Of a stretch of 64,000 nucleotides of DNA, positions 54,499 to 62,603 are shown in pieces (position 1 is the stretch's first letter; every line of letters begins with the position of its first letter). The notes under the pieces are model-generated. The model worked only from the letters and a program-made list of their open reading frames with translations, did not search any database and had not been told where the DNA came from. Made by a program: the position numbers and the translations under genes. The DNA is from Knoellia sp. p5-6-4 (lineage in GTDB: Bacteria > Actinomycetota > Actinomycetes > Actinomycetales > Dermatophilaceae), in assembly GCF_029222705.1 (NCBI RefSeq), contig NZ_JARGZF010000001.1, positions 368,437-432,436 of the forward strand, in the 5' to 3' direction.

Positions 54499-55653
54499 CT
54501 ACCGGATTTCCCCGGTGCCGGCCGGTCGCCCGACGGCCTTGCGCAGGATGGCGCCCACCTGCTCGGTCTCGATGAGGAAGCCGTCGTGGCCGTGGGGGGA
54601 GGCGATGGTGAAGTGCTCCGCGTCGGGCACAGCGGCGACGAGCTCCTCGGACAGCCGTGGCGGGTAGAGCCGGTCTGAGTCGACGCTGGCCACGACGAGC
54701 CGGCCGGTGATGCGCTTCAGGGCGGCGGCGACACCGCCTCGGTCGCGGCCGACGTCGTGGGAGTTCATCGCCTCGGTCAGCACCAGGTAGGAGTTGGCGT
54801 CGAAGCGCCCCACGATCTTGCCCGCGTGGTGGTCGAGGTAGCTCTCCACGGCATACCGACCGCCGCCGCCGAGCGGCTGCTCGCCCCCTTGGGGAAGCCT
54901 GCCGAACCGCTCGTGCAGCTCGAGCTCGCTGCGGTAGGTCACGTGCGCGATCCGGCGCGCGATGCCCAGGCCGTGATCGGGACCCTTCTCGTGTTCGTAG
55001 TAGTCGCCACCGTGGAAGTCCGGGTCGCTGCGGATGGCGAGCAGCTGCGGCTGGCACCAGGCGATCTGCTCGGCGGTGGCGTAGGCCGTGGAGGCCAGCA
55101 CGATGGCGGTGGCGACCCGGTCGGGATGGGTGACCGCCCACTCCAGGGCCCGCATCCCGCCCATCGACCCGCCGAGGACGGCGCTCCAGCGCTCCACGCC
55201 GAGGTGGTCGGACAGCCGCACCTCCACCGCCACCTGGTCGCGGATCGTCACGAAGGGGAACCTGCTGCCCCACGCCAGCCCGTCGGGAGCCGTCGACGAG
55301 GGGCCGGTGGTGCCCTGGCAGCCCCCGAGGACGTTGGCGGCGACGATGAAGTGGGTGTCGGTGTCGAACGGGCACCCCGGTCCGATGAGCCCGTCCCACC
55401 AGCCGGGCGTGGCGTGCCCGGGCCCGGGCCGACCCGACACGTGGCTGTCGCCGGTGAGGGCGTGCTCGACGAGGATCGCGTTGTCGCGGGACTCGTTGAG
55501 GGTGCCCCACGTCTCGTAGGCGACGGTGACCTCGGGGAGCCACCCGCCCGCCTCGAGCTCGACGGCACCGACCGAGACGAAGGACCGGTCCCCCACCGGG
55601 TCGCCCTCACGCCAGGCGCCCATCGAGAGCCGGGGGCTGGACGTCGTGGTCAT
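54499..55653 (-). CDS. metX: homoserine O-acetyltransferase
   Basis: A 384-residue alpha/beta hydrolase. It has YETWGTLNESRDNAILVEHA, GGCQGTTGPSSTAPDG, the nucleophile Ser in LGGSMGGMRALEW, the Asp in VASVDSDRLYPP and the His in SPHGHDGFLIETEQ. It acylates homoserine (acetyl is likeliest in this phylum) as the first committed step to methionine. ATG at 55653 follows AGGAG by 10 bases. A SAM riboswitch-like leader precedes it, consistent with methionine control. Confidence 0.92.
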   Translation of the reverse strand: MTTTSSPRLSMGAWREGDPVGDRSFVSVGAVELEAGGWLPEVTVAYETWGTLNESRDNAILVEHALTGDSHVSGRPGPGHATPGWWDGLIGPGCPFDTDTHFIVAANVLGGCQGTTGPSSTAPDGLAWGSRFPFVTIRDQVAVEVRLSDHLGVERWSAVLGGSMGGMRALEWAVTHPDRVATAIVLASTAYATAEQIAWCQPQLLAIRSDPDFHGGDYYEHEKGPDHGLGIARRIAHVTYRSELELHERFGRLPQGGEQPLGGGGRYAVESYLDHHAGKIVGRFDANSYLVLTEAMNSHDVGRDRGGVAAALKRITGRLVVASVDSDRLYPPRLSEELVAAVPDAEHFTIASPHGHDGFLIETEQVGAILRKAVGRPAGTGEIR

Positions 55654-55696
55654 CTGCGAAGAACTCCTGTGGCAGTCGCGCTTGCCGCGACGTCGA

Positions 55697-55790
55697 GCCA
55701 CGGCCCGGTCCTCACCCGGGGCACCCCACCGCGAGGAGGGTTGCCGTCCAGCGAGCCGGGGCTTGGCACTGGAACTCGTGACCTGCTCGA
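55697..55790 (-). ncRNA. SAM riboswitch (SAM-IV like) before metX
   Basis: Read on the minus strand, the leader has GGTCACGAG, then CCAAGCCCCGGCTCGCTGG, CGGCAACC, CGCGGTGGGGTGCCCCGG and GTGAGGACC in order. These are the conserved core blocks of the S-box superfamily, and the arrangement matches SAM-IV leaders of Actinobacteria upstream of met genes. GGTC at the 5' side can pair with GACC at the 3' side to close P1. It lies 45-140 bases before metX. Assignment to SAM-IV rather than SAM-I is inference from phylum and target. Confidence 0.75.
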
Positions 55791-55847
55791 CAGCATAGGA
55801 CGCCCTCCCCCAGCCCCCCTCCCCTGTCCGATCTCTGGACGGCTGGT

Positions 55848-56930
55848 TCAGGCGGTCTCGCGCGGTCGGATGGCGAGGTCCACCATGCGCTCGAGGAGTC
55901 GGGCCAGCCGGTAGCCGGGCTCGACCTCCAGGGCCCGCTGGAGAGCCACGCGGGTCAGCGCGCCGTCACCCAGCCACCAGGTGAGGTTGGCCAGCACGGT
56001 CAGCGCGGGGGCTGCGTGCTCGTCCGGCAGCATCCGGCACAGCTGCACGAGGCGTGCCTGCAGGCGCCGGCCCGCGACTGCGCCCTCGGGGCTGGGCGAC
56101 GCAGCTGCCCACGTAGGCGGCTGGAGGCAGCTGCGCAGCTGGTCGACGAGGTCGTCGTCGAGCGCGTCGAGGGGCAGGGTGCCCGGGCACAGCCACCCGA
56201 TCAGCCCGTCGCGCAGTGCGAGGTCGCGCAGGGCCACGGCGCAGTCGGCCACCTCCTCGGCGGCGAGTCCCTCCAGTGGAGGTCGGGCCGGTGACACGTC
56301 GCACACGACCGCCCAGCGCGAGAGCTGACGCAGCCGGCGGACCGCCTCCTCGCGGGTCCCCAGCACCCGCAGGTGGCGACCCGGTGCCTGCTCCGCCGTG
56401 ACCATCCCCCGAAGCACCTCGGCGACCTCGGCGCAACGGGCTGGGTCTGGGGCGATCTGGCTGCGCAGCGCTGCGCGGTCGCGCACGGGCGCCATCTCGA
56501 GGCCGACGAAGTCGGCGACGGCAGGAACCTCACCCGGCGCGGGCAGGGGCGTCCCCTCACCGGGGCAGCACCCCGTGCCACAGTCCGGCGCGAACCACCG
56601 GCCGTCCCGGACGACGAGCCGGTCGAGCGCCGCGATGCCGAGTCCGCCACACGCCGCGTCGAGTCCGTCGAGCAGCGGCATGGCTGCCCCGGCAGCGGGC
56701 TCGTAGCCCACGAGCAGCACCGAGTCGGGCTCCTCGCGGGCGAGCGCCGTGAGCAGGGAGGTGACGGCGGCCTCGACGTGCTGCTCCGGCGGCAGGTCGA
56801 CGCGCTGGACGAGTCCGATGGCCCGGCCCGTGAGGGCGACCACGACCACCGCCTCCTCGGGGTGGTAGCCGAGCTGGAAGGGAAGGGCGGCGAGGATGTC
56901 GGCGGGGCCGCGGAGCCGGATCGGGTTCAT
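55848..56930 (-). CDS. DUF4192 family protein
   Basis: A 360-residue actinobacterial protein. It begins MNPIRLRGPADILAALPFQL, with LGYHPEEAVVVVALTGR, the recurrent opening of DUF4192. CGTGCCPGEGTPLPAPGE is a Cys-containing loop in the middle, and TVLANLTWWLGDGALTRVAL at the C-terminus resembles the family's final helical pair. Function is unknown. ATG at 56930 is preferred over the upstream reading to 57011, which is Arg-rich. Confidence 0.85.
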   Translation of the reverse strand: MNPIRLRGPADILAALPFQLGYHPEEAVVVVALTGRAIGLVQRVDLPPEQHVEAAVTSLLTALAREEPDSVLLVGYEPAAGAAMPLLDGLDAACGGLGIAALDRLVVRDGRWFAPDCGTGCCPGEGTPLPAPGEVPAVADFVGLEMAPVRDRAALRSQIAPDPARCAEVAEVLRGMVTAEQAPGRHLRVLGTREEAVRRLRQLSRWAVVCDVSPARPPLEGLAAEEVADCAVALRDLALRDGLIGWLCPGTLPLDALDDDLVDQLRSCLQPPTWAAASPSPEGAVAGRRLQARLVQLCRMLPDEHAAPALTVLANLTWWLGDGALTRVALQRALEVEPGYRLARLLERMVDLAIRPRETA

Positions 56931-57038
56931 GGACCCACGCTTGCGGTCCCGCCGGCACCTCAGGGAGAGCCCGCCGCGCACCTGTGCACGACGTGGCGGA
57001 CCGGGCACCACCTGTGCACAACCAGCCCGGTCAGCGCC

Positions 57039-57455
57039 TCAGCGGATGACCTCGCCGGGCACCGTCTCGGACCAGCCGGCTCCCGTGGGACGGCCCCCGG
57101 CAGCCGGGCCGTGGTCCCCGCTGGTCGCGCCTGCGCGCTCCCACGCGAGGAACGCGTCCGTCTCGTTGACCACGGTCGCGGCGATCCAGGTGGCCACCAT
57201 GGCGTCGTCGGCGAGCCCGAACAGGGTCAGGAAGGCCTCCGGCACGAGGTCGACCGGCGAGAGCACGTAGGCAGCGGCGGCGGCGACGAGGAACAGCTTG
57301 CCGGTCGTCGTCCCCCGGTACTCGCCGCGCAGCGTGGCGCGCAGGAGGCGAGGGAGGGCGGACAGCCGCTCACCGAGGCCCGGCCCACCGGGCCGGACGG
57401 CTGAGCGAAGAGCAGTGGCGAGGGTGCGGAGCACTCCCCAGCGGGACATGGCCAT
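57039..57455 (-). CDS. DUF1232 (YkvA-like) membrane protein
   Basis: A 138-residue protein. The DUF1232 hallmark is GKLFLVAAAAAYVLSPVDLV then PEAFLTLFGLADDAMVATWI at about residues 53-92, one or two membrane helices around the SPVDLVPE loop. Function is unknown. ATG 57455 follows GGGAGAGA; the very long frame extending past it to 59591 runs antisense to other genes and is not real. Confidence 0.82.
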   Translation of the reverse strand: MAMSRWGVLRTLATALRSAVRPGGPGLGERLSALPRLLRATLRGEYRGTTTGKLFLVAAAAAYVLSPVDLVPEAFLTLFGLADDAMVATWIAATVVNETDAFLAWERAGATSGDHGPAAGGRPTGAGWSETVPGEVIR

Positions 57456-57577
57456 CGACGATCTCTCCCTACATCCGGGCACATTCGGCCGGACACGTTG
57501 CCAACGTGCGGGGACCCCTGGGCATTCCCGGCGCGCCCACGGCATACCGCGCGGGCCAGGTCGGCCCACCCGGGCGG

Positions 57578-58300
57578 TCAGTGGCCACGGATGCGGCGCG
57601 GGAACTCGTGACGGGCCTGCTCGGAGATCCGCTTGAGCAGGTAGGCGTCCAGACCGGCGCCGACAGCCCCGCCGACGACCGGCAGCGCCTTGCCCATCCG
57701 CACGAGCGCCTTCTTGCCCACCTGGCTGAGCAGGCGGAAGGCGACCGCCTTGTTGACGACCATGAGCGCCGGGCCGGGCAACCGCTGGGCGGCCAGGTTG
57801 GACAGCCGGCCCGTGGCCGTGACCCCTGCCTTCTTGAGCAGGTCGTCGGAGTCGGCGCCGACCAGGGTGAGCAGCACCGCGGCGCGGATCTCCGGCTGGC
57901 GGATGTCGTAGCCGCGCGCGGAGGCGACCGCGGCCACCATGCGGGTGGCGACGAGGTAGAACTCGACGACGTTGGCCGGCAGCGCGACCGGCAGCGTGAC
58001 GAACCCGCCGAGTCCCGTCGCGAAGCCACCGGCGGCCGCGAGCTTGAGGTGCGAGGAGATGATCGCGTCGATGGCCTGCTCGCTGTCGGGGTGGTTGGAC
58101 AGCGCGACGTCGGCCACCTGCTGGGCCGAGTGGAACGGGCCCTTGCCGTCGATGCCCGTGTCGAGGACGGACTCGATCAGGCGCACCACGCTGTTGCCGA
58201 ACGCGCCGTGGTCCTCGGGCCCCGCGCTGGCCTGCTCGAGCGCCGAGGGCCGCTTGTCGGCGGTCTTGGTGTCGTCCTTGTCCATGCCCAGAATGCCCAT
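57578..58300 (-). CDS. EcsC family protein
   Basis: A 240-residue protein with the EcsC pattern: hydrophobic segments [20 protein letters not shown] and [20 protein letters not shown], then [20 protein letters not shown] and a C-terminal [20 protein letters not shown]. EcsC-like proteins in Actinobacteria are uncharacterised; the name comes from a Bacillus transporter operon. ATG at 58300 starts [12 protein letters not shown]. Confidence 0.82.
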   Translation of the reverse strand: MGILGMDKDDTKTADKRPSALEQASAGPEDHGAFGNSVVRLIESVLDTGIDGKGPFHSAQQVADVALSNHPDSEQAIDAIISSHLKLAAAGGFATGLGGFVTLPVALPANVVEFYLVATRMVAAVASARGYDIRQPEIRAAVLLTLVGADSDDLLKKAGVTATGRLSNLAAQRLPGPALMVVNKAVAFRLLSQVGKKALVRMGKALPVVGGAVGAGLDAYLLKRISEQARHEFPRRIRGH

Positions 58301-58360
58301 GATCGCCCTCTCTGATGACGGTCCGCCCATCCTGCCACGGGCACCGCACCAGCGCCGGTC

Positions 58361-58366
58361 TATCGT
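58361..58366 (+). promoter_or_regulatory. -10 element of a probable leaderless promoter (sulfurtransferase)
   Basis: TATCGT is followed by 7 bases and the ATG at 58374, with no Shine-Dalgarno between. A -35 is not evident. Confidence 0.4.
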
Positions 58367-58373
58367 TGGCTGC

Positions 58374-59252
58374 ATGGCCGACGTGCAGACCCCGGAGCCC
58401 CGTTTCGCCGAGTACGCCCACCCCGAGCGCCTCGTCTCGACCCAGTGGCTGGCGAGCCGGCTGGAGGCCGGCAACCCCGACGGCGTCGTCGTGCTGGAGT
58501 CCGACGAGGACGTGCTGCTCTACGACACCGGGCACATCCCCGGGTCGCTGAAGCTCGACTGGCACCAGGACCTCAACGACCAGCTCACCCGTGACTACGT
58601 CGACGGCGAGCAGTTCGCGAAGGTGATGTCGGCGCGAGGGATCGGCCGCGACACGACCGTCGTCATCTACGGCGACAAGAACAACTGGTGGGCAGCCTAC
58701 GCCCTGTGGGTCATGACCCTCTTCGGCCACGAGGACGTGCGCCTGCTCGACGGCGGCCGCGCGAAGTGGATCGCCGAGGGTCGCGAGCTGACCAAGGACG
58801 TGCCCTCCCCGGCCCCCGCCGACTACCCCGTCGTCGAGCGCGTCGACGCCCCCATCCGCGCCTTCAAGGACGACGTGCTGGCCCACCTCGGCGGGCCCCT
58901 GGTCGACGTCCGCTCCCCCGGCGAGTACTCCGGCGAGCTGCTGCACATGCCCGACTACCCGCAGGAGGGCGCCATGCGCGGCGGGCACATCCCCGGCGCG
59001 AAGTCGGTGCCGTGGGCGCGTGCCGCCAACGAGGACGGCACCTTCAAGTCGCGTTCCGAGCTCGAGGCGATCTACCTGGAGGAGCAGGGCCTCAAGCCCG
59101 AGGAGCCGACCGTCGCCTACTGCCGCATCGGTGAGCGCTCCTCGCACACGTGGTTCGTGCTGACGCACCTGCTCGGGTTCGACAACGTCCGCAACTACGA
59201 CGGCTCGTGGACCGAGTGGGGCAACGCCGTCCGCGTGCCCGTCGAGAGGTGA
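58374..59252 (+). CDS. sseA: two-domain rhodanese, sulfurtransferase
   Basis: A 292-residue tandem rhodanese. The N-terminal inactive domain has [20 protein letters not shown] and [20 protein letters not shown]; the C-terminal domain holds the catalytic Cys in [20 protein letters not shown]. It moves sulfane sulfur from thiosulfate or 3-mercaptopyruvate. The CRIGERS loop is the form seen in actinobacterial SseA/CysA. SufE follows 1 base after its stop, a standard pairing. Confidence 0.93.
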   Translation: MADVQTPEPRFAEYAHPERLVSTQWLASRLEAGNPDGVVVLESDEDVLLYDTGHIPGSLKLDWHQDLNDQLTRDYVDGEQFAKVMSARGIGRDTTVVIYGDKNNWWAAYALWVMTLFGHEDVRLLDGGRAKWIAEGRELTKDVPSPAPADYPVVERVDAPIRAFKDDVLAHLGGPLVDVRSPGEYSGELLHMPDYPQEGAMRGGHIPGAKSVPWARAANEDGTFKSRSELEAIYLEEQGLKPEEPTVAYCRIGERSSHTWFVLTHLLGFDNVRNYDGSWTEWGNAVRVPVER

Positions 59253-59253
59253 G

Positions 59254-59733
59254 GTGCCCGTGACCGCCGCTGTCGACACCACCGGCCTCCCGGCCGCCCT
59301 CGCGGAGATCGCGGAGGACTTCGCCGATCTGCCTGTGGCAGAACGACTCCAGCTGCTCCTCGAGTTCAGCGAGGAGCTGCCCGAGCTGCCCGAGCGGTAT
59401 GCCGGTGCGCCCGAGAAGATGGAACAGGTGCACGAGTGCCAGTCGCCGCTGTTCCTGACCGTCGAGGTCGACGAGGAGTCGTCACCCGAGCCCGGCAAGC
59501 GGGTCGTCTCGCTGTTCTTCTCGGCACCTGCCGAGGCACCCACCACGCGCGGGTTCGCCGGCATCCTGCACCAGGGCCTCGACCAGCTCACGGTCGACGA
59601 GATCCTCGCGGTGCCCGAGGACGCGCCCTACCGCTTCTCGCTGGCCGAGGCCGTCTCGCCACTGCGGCTGCGCGGCATGGTGGGCATGCTGAGCCGCATC
59701 AAGCGCCAGCTCGCCCTGAAGTCCCGGGCCTGA
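59254..59733 (+). CDS. SufE family protein
   Basis: A 159-residue protein. The sulfur-accepting Cys is in MEQVHECQSPLFLTVEVDE, with LPELPERYAGAPE before it and GFAGILHQGLDQLTVDEILA after it. SufE proteins accept sulfur from a desulfurase; next to sseA it may take sulfur from the rhodanese instead. Start is GTG 59254 or GTG 59260, each with a GAGG 5 bases upstream. Confidence 0.9.
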   Translation: MPVTAAVDTTGLPAALAEIAEDFADLPVAERLQLLLEFSEELPELPERYAGAPEKMEQVHECQSPLFLTVEVDEESSPEPGKRVVSLFFSAPAEAPTTRGFAGILHQGLDQLTVDEILAVPEDAPYRFSLAEAVSPLRLRGMVGMLSRIKRQLALKSRA

Positions 59734-59746
59734 GGACGCCGGCTCC

Positions 59747-60442
59747 TCAGAGGTCGGCGCCGAGGGCCTTGGCCGCCGAGACGACCTGCGCGCTCAGCAC
59801 GTCGAGGTCTGCCTCACCGCCGTACACCACGCTGAGGGCGCCCACGCACTCGCCGGTCGAGTCGTGGACCGGTGCCGCGCACGCGCTGAAGCCGGCGATG
59901 ACCTCGCTGGTCGACCACGCCCAGCCACGGGACCTCGCCTCGCGGACCCTCGCGCTGTCCGAGTCCTGCCCGGGCCGACCCGCGAGGATGGCGATCCCGG
60001 GGGCGCCGCGGGTGAGCTCGTGGCGCGCACCCGGCCGATAGGTCACGTGGAGCACGGAGAACCGGGGCTCCACGACGGCGATGGTCACCGCGTCACCCTC
60101 GTCCGGCACCACGAGGAAGGCCGTCTTGCGGCTGGCGTCGGCCAGGCTCGAGAGGTGGGGCAGGGCGGCGGTTCGCAGGTGGGGCGCCACCCGACGGGCG
60201 AGGCCCGCCAGCCCGACGCCCGGCCGGTAGCGGTTCTCGGCGTCGCGGGCCACCAGCCCGTGTTCCTCGAGCGTGCGCAGCATGCGGTAGGTGATCGACC
60301 GGTGCAGGCCCACGGCCGAGGTGATCTCGGCAATGGAGAGCGGCTCGTCGCTGTCGGCGACCACGCGCAGGATCGTCAGGCCGCGGTCGAGCGTCTGTGA
60401 GGCCGGCGCCGACACCCGAACCTGCGCAACATCTCTTGCCAC
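59747..60442 (-). CDS. IclR-family transcriptional regulator
   Basis: A 231-residue regulator. The N-terminal winged helix has TLDRGLTILRVVADSDEPLS and IAEITSAVGLHRSITYRMLR; the C-terminal effector domain has GVGLAGLARRVAPHLRTAAL and the final VHDSTGECVGALSVVYGG. It is divergent from a branched-chain-type ABC importer and very probably controls it and itself through the palindrome at 60472-60496. A longer reading from TTG 60472 would put the start codon inside the palindrome; GTG 60442 after AGAGGGCGG is preferred. Confidence 0.88.
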   Translation of the reverse strand: MARDVAQVRVSAPASQTLDRGLTILRVVADSDEPLSIAEITSAVGLHRSITYRMLRTLEEHGLVARDAENRYRPGVGLAGLARRVAPHLRTAALPHLSSLADASRKTAFLVVPDEGDAVTIAVVEPRFSVLHVTYRPGARHELTRGAPGIAILAGRPGQDSDSARVREARSRGWAWSTSEVIAGFSACAAPVHDSTGECVGALSVVYGGEADLDVLSAQVVSAAKALGADL

Positions 60443-60471
60443 CCCGGGAAACCGCCCTCTAGTCTCGTTCA

Positions 60472-60496
60472 ATATTCGAACCGGTCGTTCGAATAT
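60472..60496. promoter_or_regulatory. palindromic operator between iclR and the ABC importer
   Basis: ATATTCGAAC (60472-60481) and GTTCGAATAT (60487-60496) are perfect 10-base inverted repeats with a 5-base spacer. It sits between divergent iclR-type and transporter genes, 48 bases before the transporter ATG. TATAGA at 60494-60499 could be the plus-strand -10. The AT-rich arms stand out in this GC-rich DNA. It is most likely the IclR operator. Confidence 0.75.
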
Positions 60497-60543
60497 AGAA
60501 CACAGCGTCGTGTAGGGCCATACCGGCCGTCAGGAGACCAGGC

Positions 60544-61734
60544 ATGACACGCATCGTCCGCTCCATCACCTCCGCCGTGGCGATCAGCGCCCTCGCGCTC
60601 GTCTCGACGGCCTGCGCAGAGTCCGAGGAGACCGGCAGCTCGGGAGGGGGGACCACCGCCAGCGGCCCGATCAAGATCGGCGCCGTGCTCGACATCACCG
60701 GCGCGGGCGCGAGCCTCGGGGTTCCCGAGCGGCAGACGCTCCTGATGCTGGCCGAGCAGGTCAACGCCGCCGGAGGCGTCAACGGCCGCAAGGTCGAGCT
60801 GCTGATCGAGGACAACCAGTCCACCGAGGACGGCGCCGCGAAGGCCGCCAGCAAGCTGCTCAGCACCGAGAAGGTCGACATCCTGCTCGGCGCCTCGCGC
60901 ACCGGCCCCAGCCTGGCGATGCGCCCCCTCGCGGAGCAGGCCAAGAAGCCGATGATCTCCCTGGCCGCCAACCAGAAGATCGTCGACGGGTCGACCTGGG
61001 TGTTCAAGACCGCACAGAACGACCGGGTCGTCCTCGAGCGCCTCGTCGACGACATGAAGAGCCAGGGCCTGAAGAAGATCGCCGTGGCCCGCGACGCGTC
61101 CGGCTTCGGCGAGGGCATCCCCGAGATGCTCGCCGAGATCGGCAAGCCGGCCGGCATCGAGGTGGTCGCCGTCGAGAAGTTCGCGCCCGACGCCACGGAC
61201 TTCACCGCGCAGATGGTGAACATCCGCAAGGCCGACCCCGACGCCACCCTCATCTGGGGCATCCCCCCGGCCGCCTCGCTGGCCCAGGTCTCCTACGAGC
61301 GCATCGGCCCGAAGGTGCCGGTCTACCAGTCGCACGGCATCGGCAACCAGGTCTTCCTCGACACCGCCAAGGGCTCGGCCGACGGCCTCCGGGCGGCACT
61401 CGGGCGCATGCTCGTCGCCGACCAGCTCCCGGCTGACGACCCGCAGAAGGAGGTCGTCACGAAGTTCATCAGCGACTACAAGGCCAAGTACAACCAGAAC
61501 CCGTCGACCTTCGCCGGCCACGCCTACGACGGCTTCATGATCGCCATCGAGTCGCTGAAGAAGGCGGGCACCGACCCGAACAAGCTCCGTGACGCGATCG
61601 AGCAGACGTCCGACTGGCCGGGCATCAGCGGCGTGTTCACCATGACGCCCGAGGACCACTCCGGTCTCACCAAGGACGCCCTGATGATGGTCACCGTCGA
61701 CACCGGCCAGTGGAAGGTCATCGAGGGAAGCTGA
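60544..61734 (+). CDS. substrate-binding lipoprotein of a branched-chain-amino-acid-type ABC importer
   Basis: A 396-residue lipoprotein. The signal peptide ends with lipobox LVSTAC (Cys at about residue 24). The periplasmic-binding-protein type 1 core begins IKIGAVLDITGAGASLGVPE, with VNAAGGVNGRKVELLIEDNQ and a C-terminal YDGFMIAIESLKKAGTDPNK. This is a HAAT/LivK-type receptor; ligands in this family range from Leu/Ile/Val to aromatic acids and urea. CAGGAGACC precedes the ATG. Its stop overlaps the permease start (TGATG). Confidence 0.9.
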   Translation: MTRIVRSITSAVAISALALVSTACAESEETGSSGGGTTASGPIKIGAVLDITGAGASLGVPERQTLLMLAEQVNAAGGVNGRKVELLIEDNQSTEDGAAKAASKLLSTEKVDILLGASRTGPSLAMRPLAEQAKKPMISLAANQKIVDGSTWVFKTAQNDRVVLERLVDDMKSQGLKKIAVARDASGFGEGIPEMLAEIGKPAGIEVVAVEKFAPDATDFTAQMVNIRKADPDATLIWGIPPAASLAQVSYERIGPKVPVYQSHGIGNQVFLDTAKGSADGLRAALGRMLVADQLPADDPQKEVVTKFISDYKAKYNQNPSTFAGHAYDGFMIAIESLKKAGTDPNKLRDAIEQTSDWPGISGVFTMTPEDHSGLTKDALMMVTVDTGQWKVIEGS

Positions 61735-62603
61735 TGAGCGACCTCTTCCAGCTGGTCTTCTCCGGGCTGGCGCTGGGAGCGGTCTACGGGCTGATAGCGC
61801 TGGGGTTCGTGGCGATCTTCTCCGTCAGGGAGATCGTCAACATCGCGCAGGGCGAGTACGCCGCCCTCGCCGGCCTGAGCGCCATCAGCGCCGTCACCGC
61901 AGGCGTCCCCCTCCTCCCGGCCGTCGTGCTCGTCGTGCCGCTCGTGGTGCTGGTGTCCGTGGTCATCGAACGGGTCGCGATCCGGCCGGTGCGCCGGATG
62001 ACCCCGCTGACCTCGATCATCCTCACCCTCGGCATCTCGACGGTGCTCAAGGCCGTCATGCTCCTGGTGTGGGGCCCGGAGGCCCACCGCCTTCCCGACT
62101 TCCCGGGGCGGGACTTCGTCGTCGGCGGCGTCAGCATCCGCTCCCAGGAGGTGTGGATCCTGGGCACCGCGGCGGTCGTGGGGTATGCCGTGGTGTGGTT
62201 CTACGAGCACACCACGGCGGGCAAGGCCCTGCGGGCGTGCGCCGAGCAGCCGATCGCCGCGCGGCTGGTGGGCATCTCCCCCCGGACCGCCACGATGGTC
62301 GCCTTCGCCATCGCCGGGCTCGTGGGCGCCGTGGCCGGTGTGGTCAGCAGCCCCATCTACCTCAGCTCCTGGAACCACGGCCTGACCCTGGGCCTGAAGG
62401 GCTTCGTCGCCGCCACCCTCGGCGGGCTCGTCTCGTTCCGGGTGGCCATGCTCGGCGGACTCTTCCTCGGGGTGCTCGAGAGCCTGGTGGCCGGCTACGG
62501 CGCGGCGGGCTACCGCGACGCGGTCGCCTTCATCGTGCTCCTGCTGGTGCTGCTCGTCCGCCCGCAGGGCCTGGCCCTGAAGACGTCGGGGGTGCGGGTC
62601 TGA
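61734..62603 (+). CDS. branched-chain-amino-acid-type ABC permease (LivH-like)
   Basis: A 289-residue permease with about eight helices. LivH motifs are GLALGAVYGLIALGFVAIFS, GEYAALAGLSAISAVTAGV, RPVRRMTPLTSIILTLGIST and GKALRACAEQPIAARLVGIS. The last carries the EAA-like loop that meets the ATPase. The stop and the next start overlap by one base (TGATG). Confidence 0.9.
   Translation: MSDLFQLVFSGLALGAVYGLIALGFVAIFSVREIVNIAQGEYAALAGLSAISAVTAGVPLLPAVVLVVPLVVLVSVVIERVAIRPVRRMTPLTSIILTLGISTVLKAVMLLVWGPEAHRLPDFPGRDFVVGGVSIRSQEVWILGTAAVVGYAVVWFYEHTTAGKALRACAEQPIAARLVGISPRTATMVAFAIAGLVGAVAGVVSSPIYLSSWNHGLTLGLKGFVAATLGGLVSFRVAMLGGLFLGVLESLVAGYGAAGYRDAVAFIVLLLVLLVRPQGLALKTSGVRV

Noticed and set aside
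57039-59591. An 850-codon minus-strand frame over the DUF1232, EcsC and rhodanese genes
   Set aside because: Real family sequence is confined to the DUF1232 end; the rest is antisense to well-defined genes.
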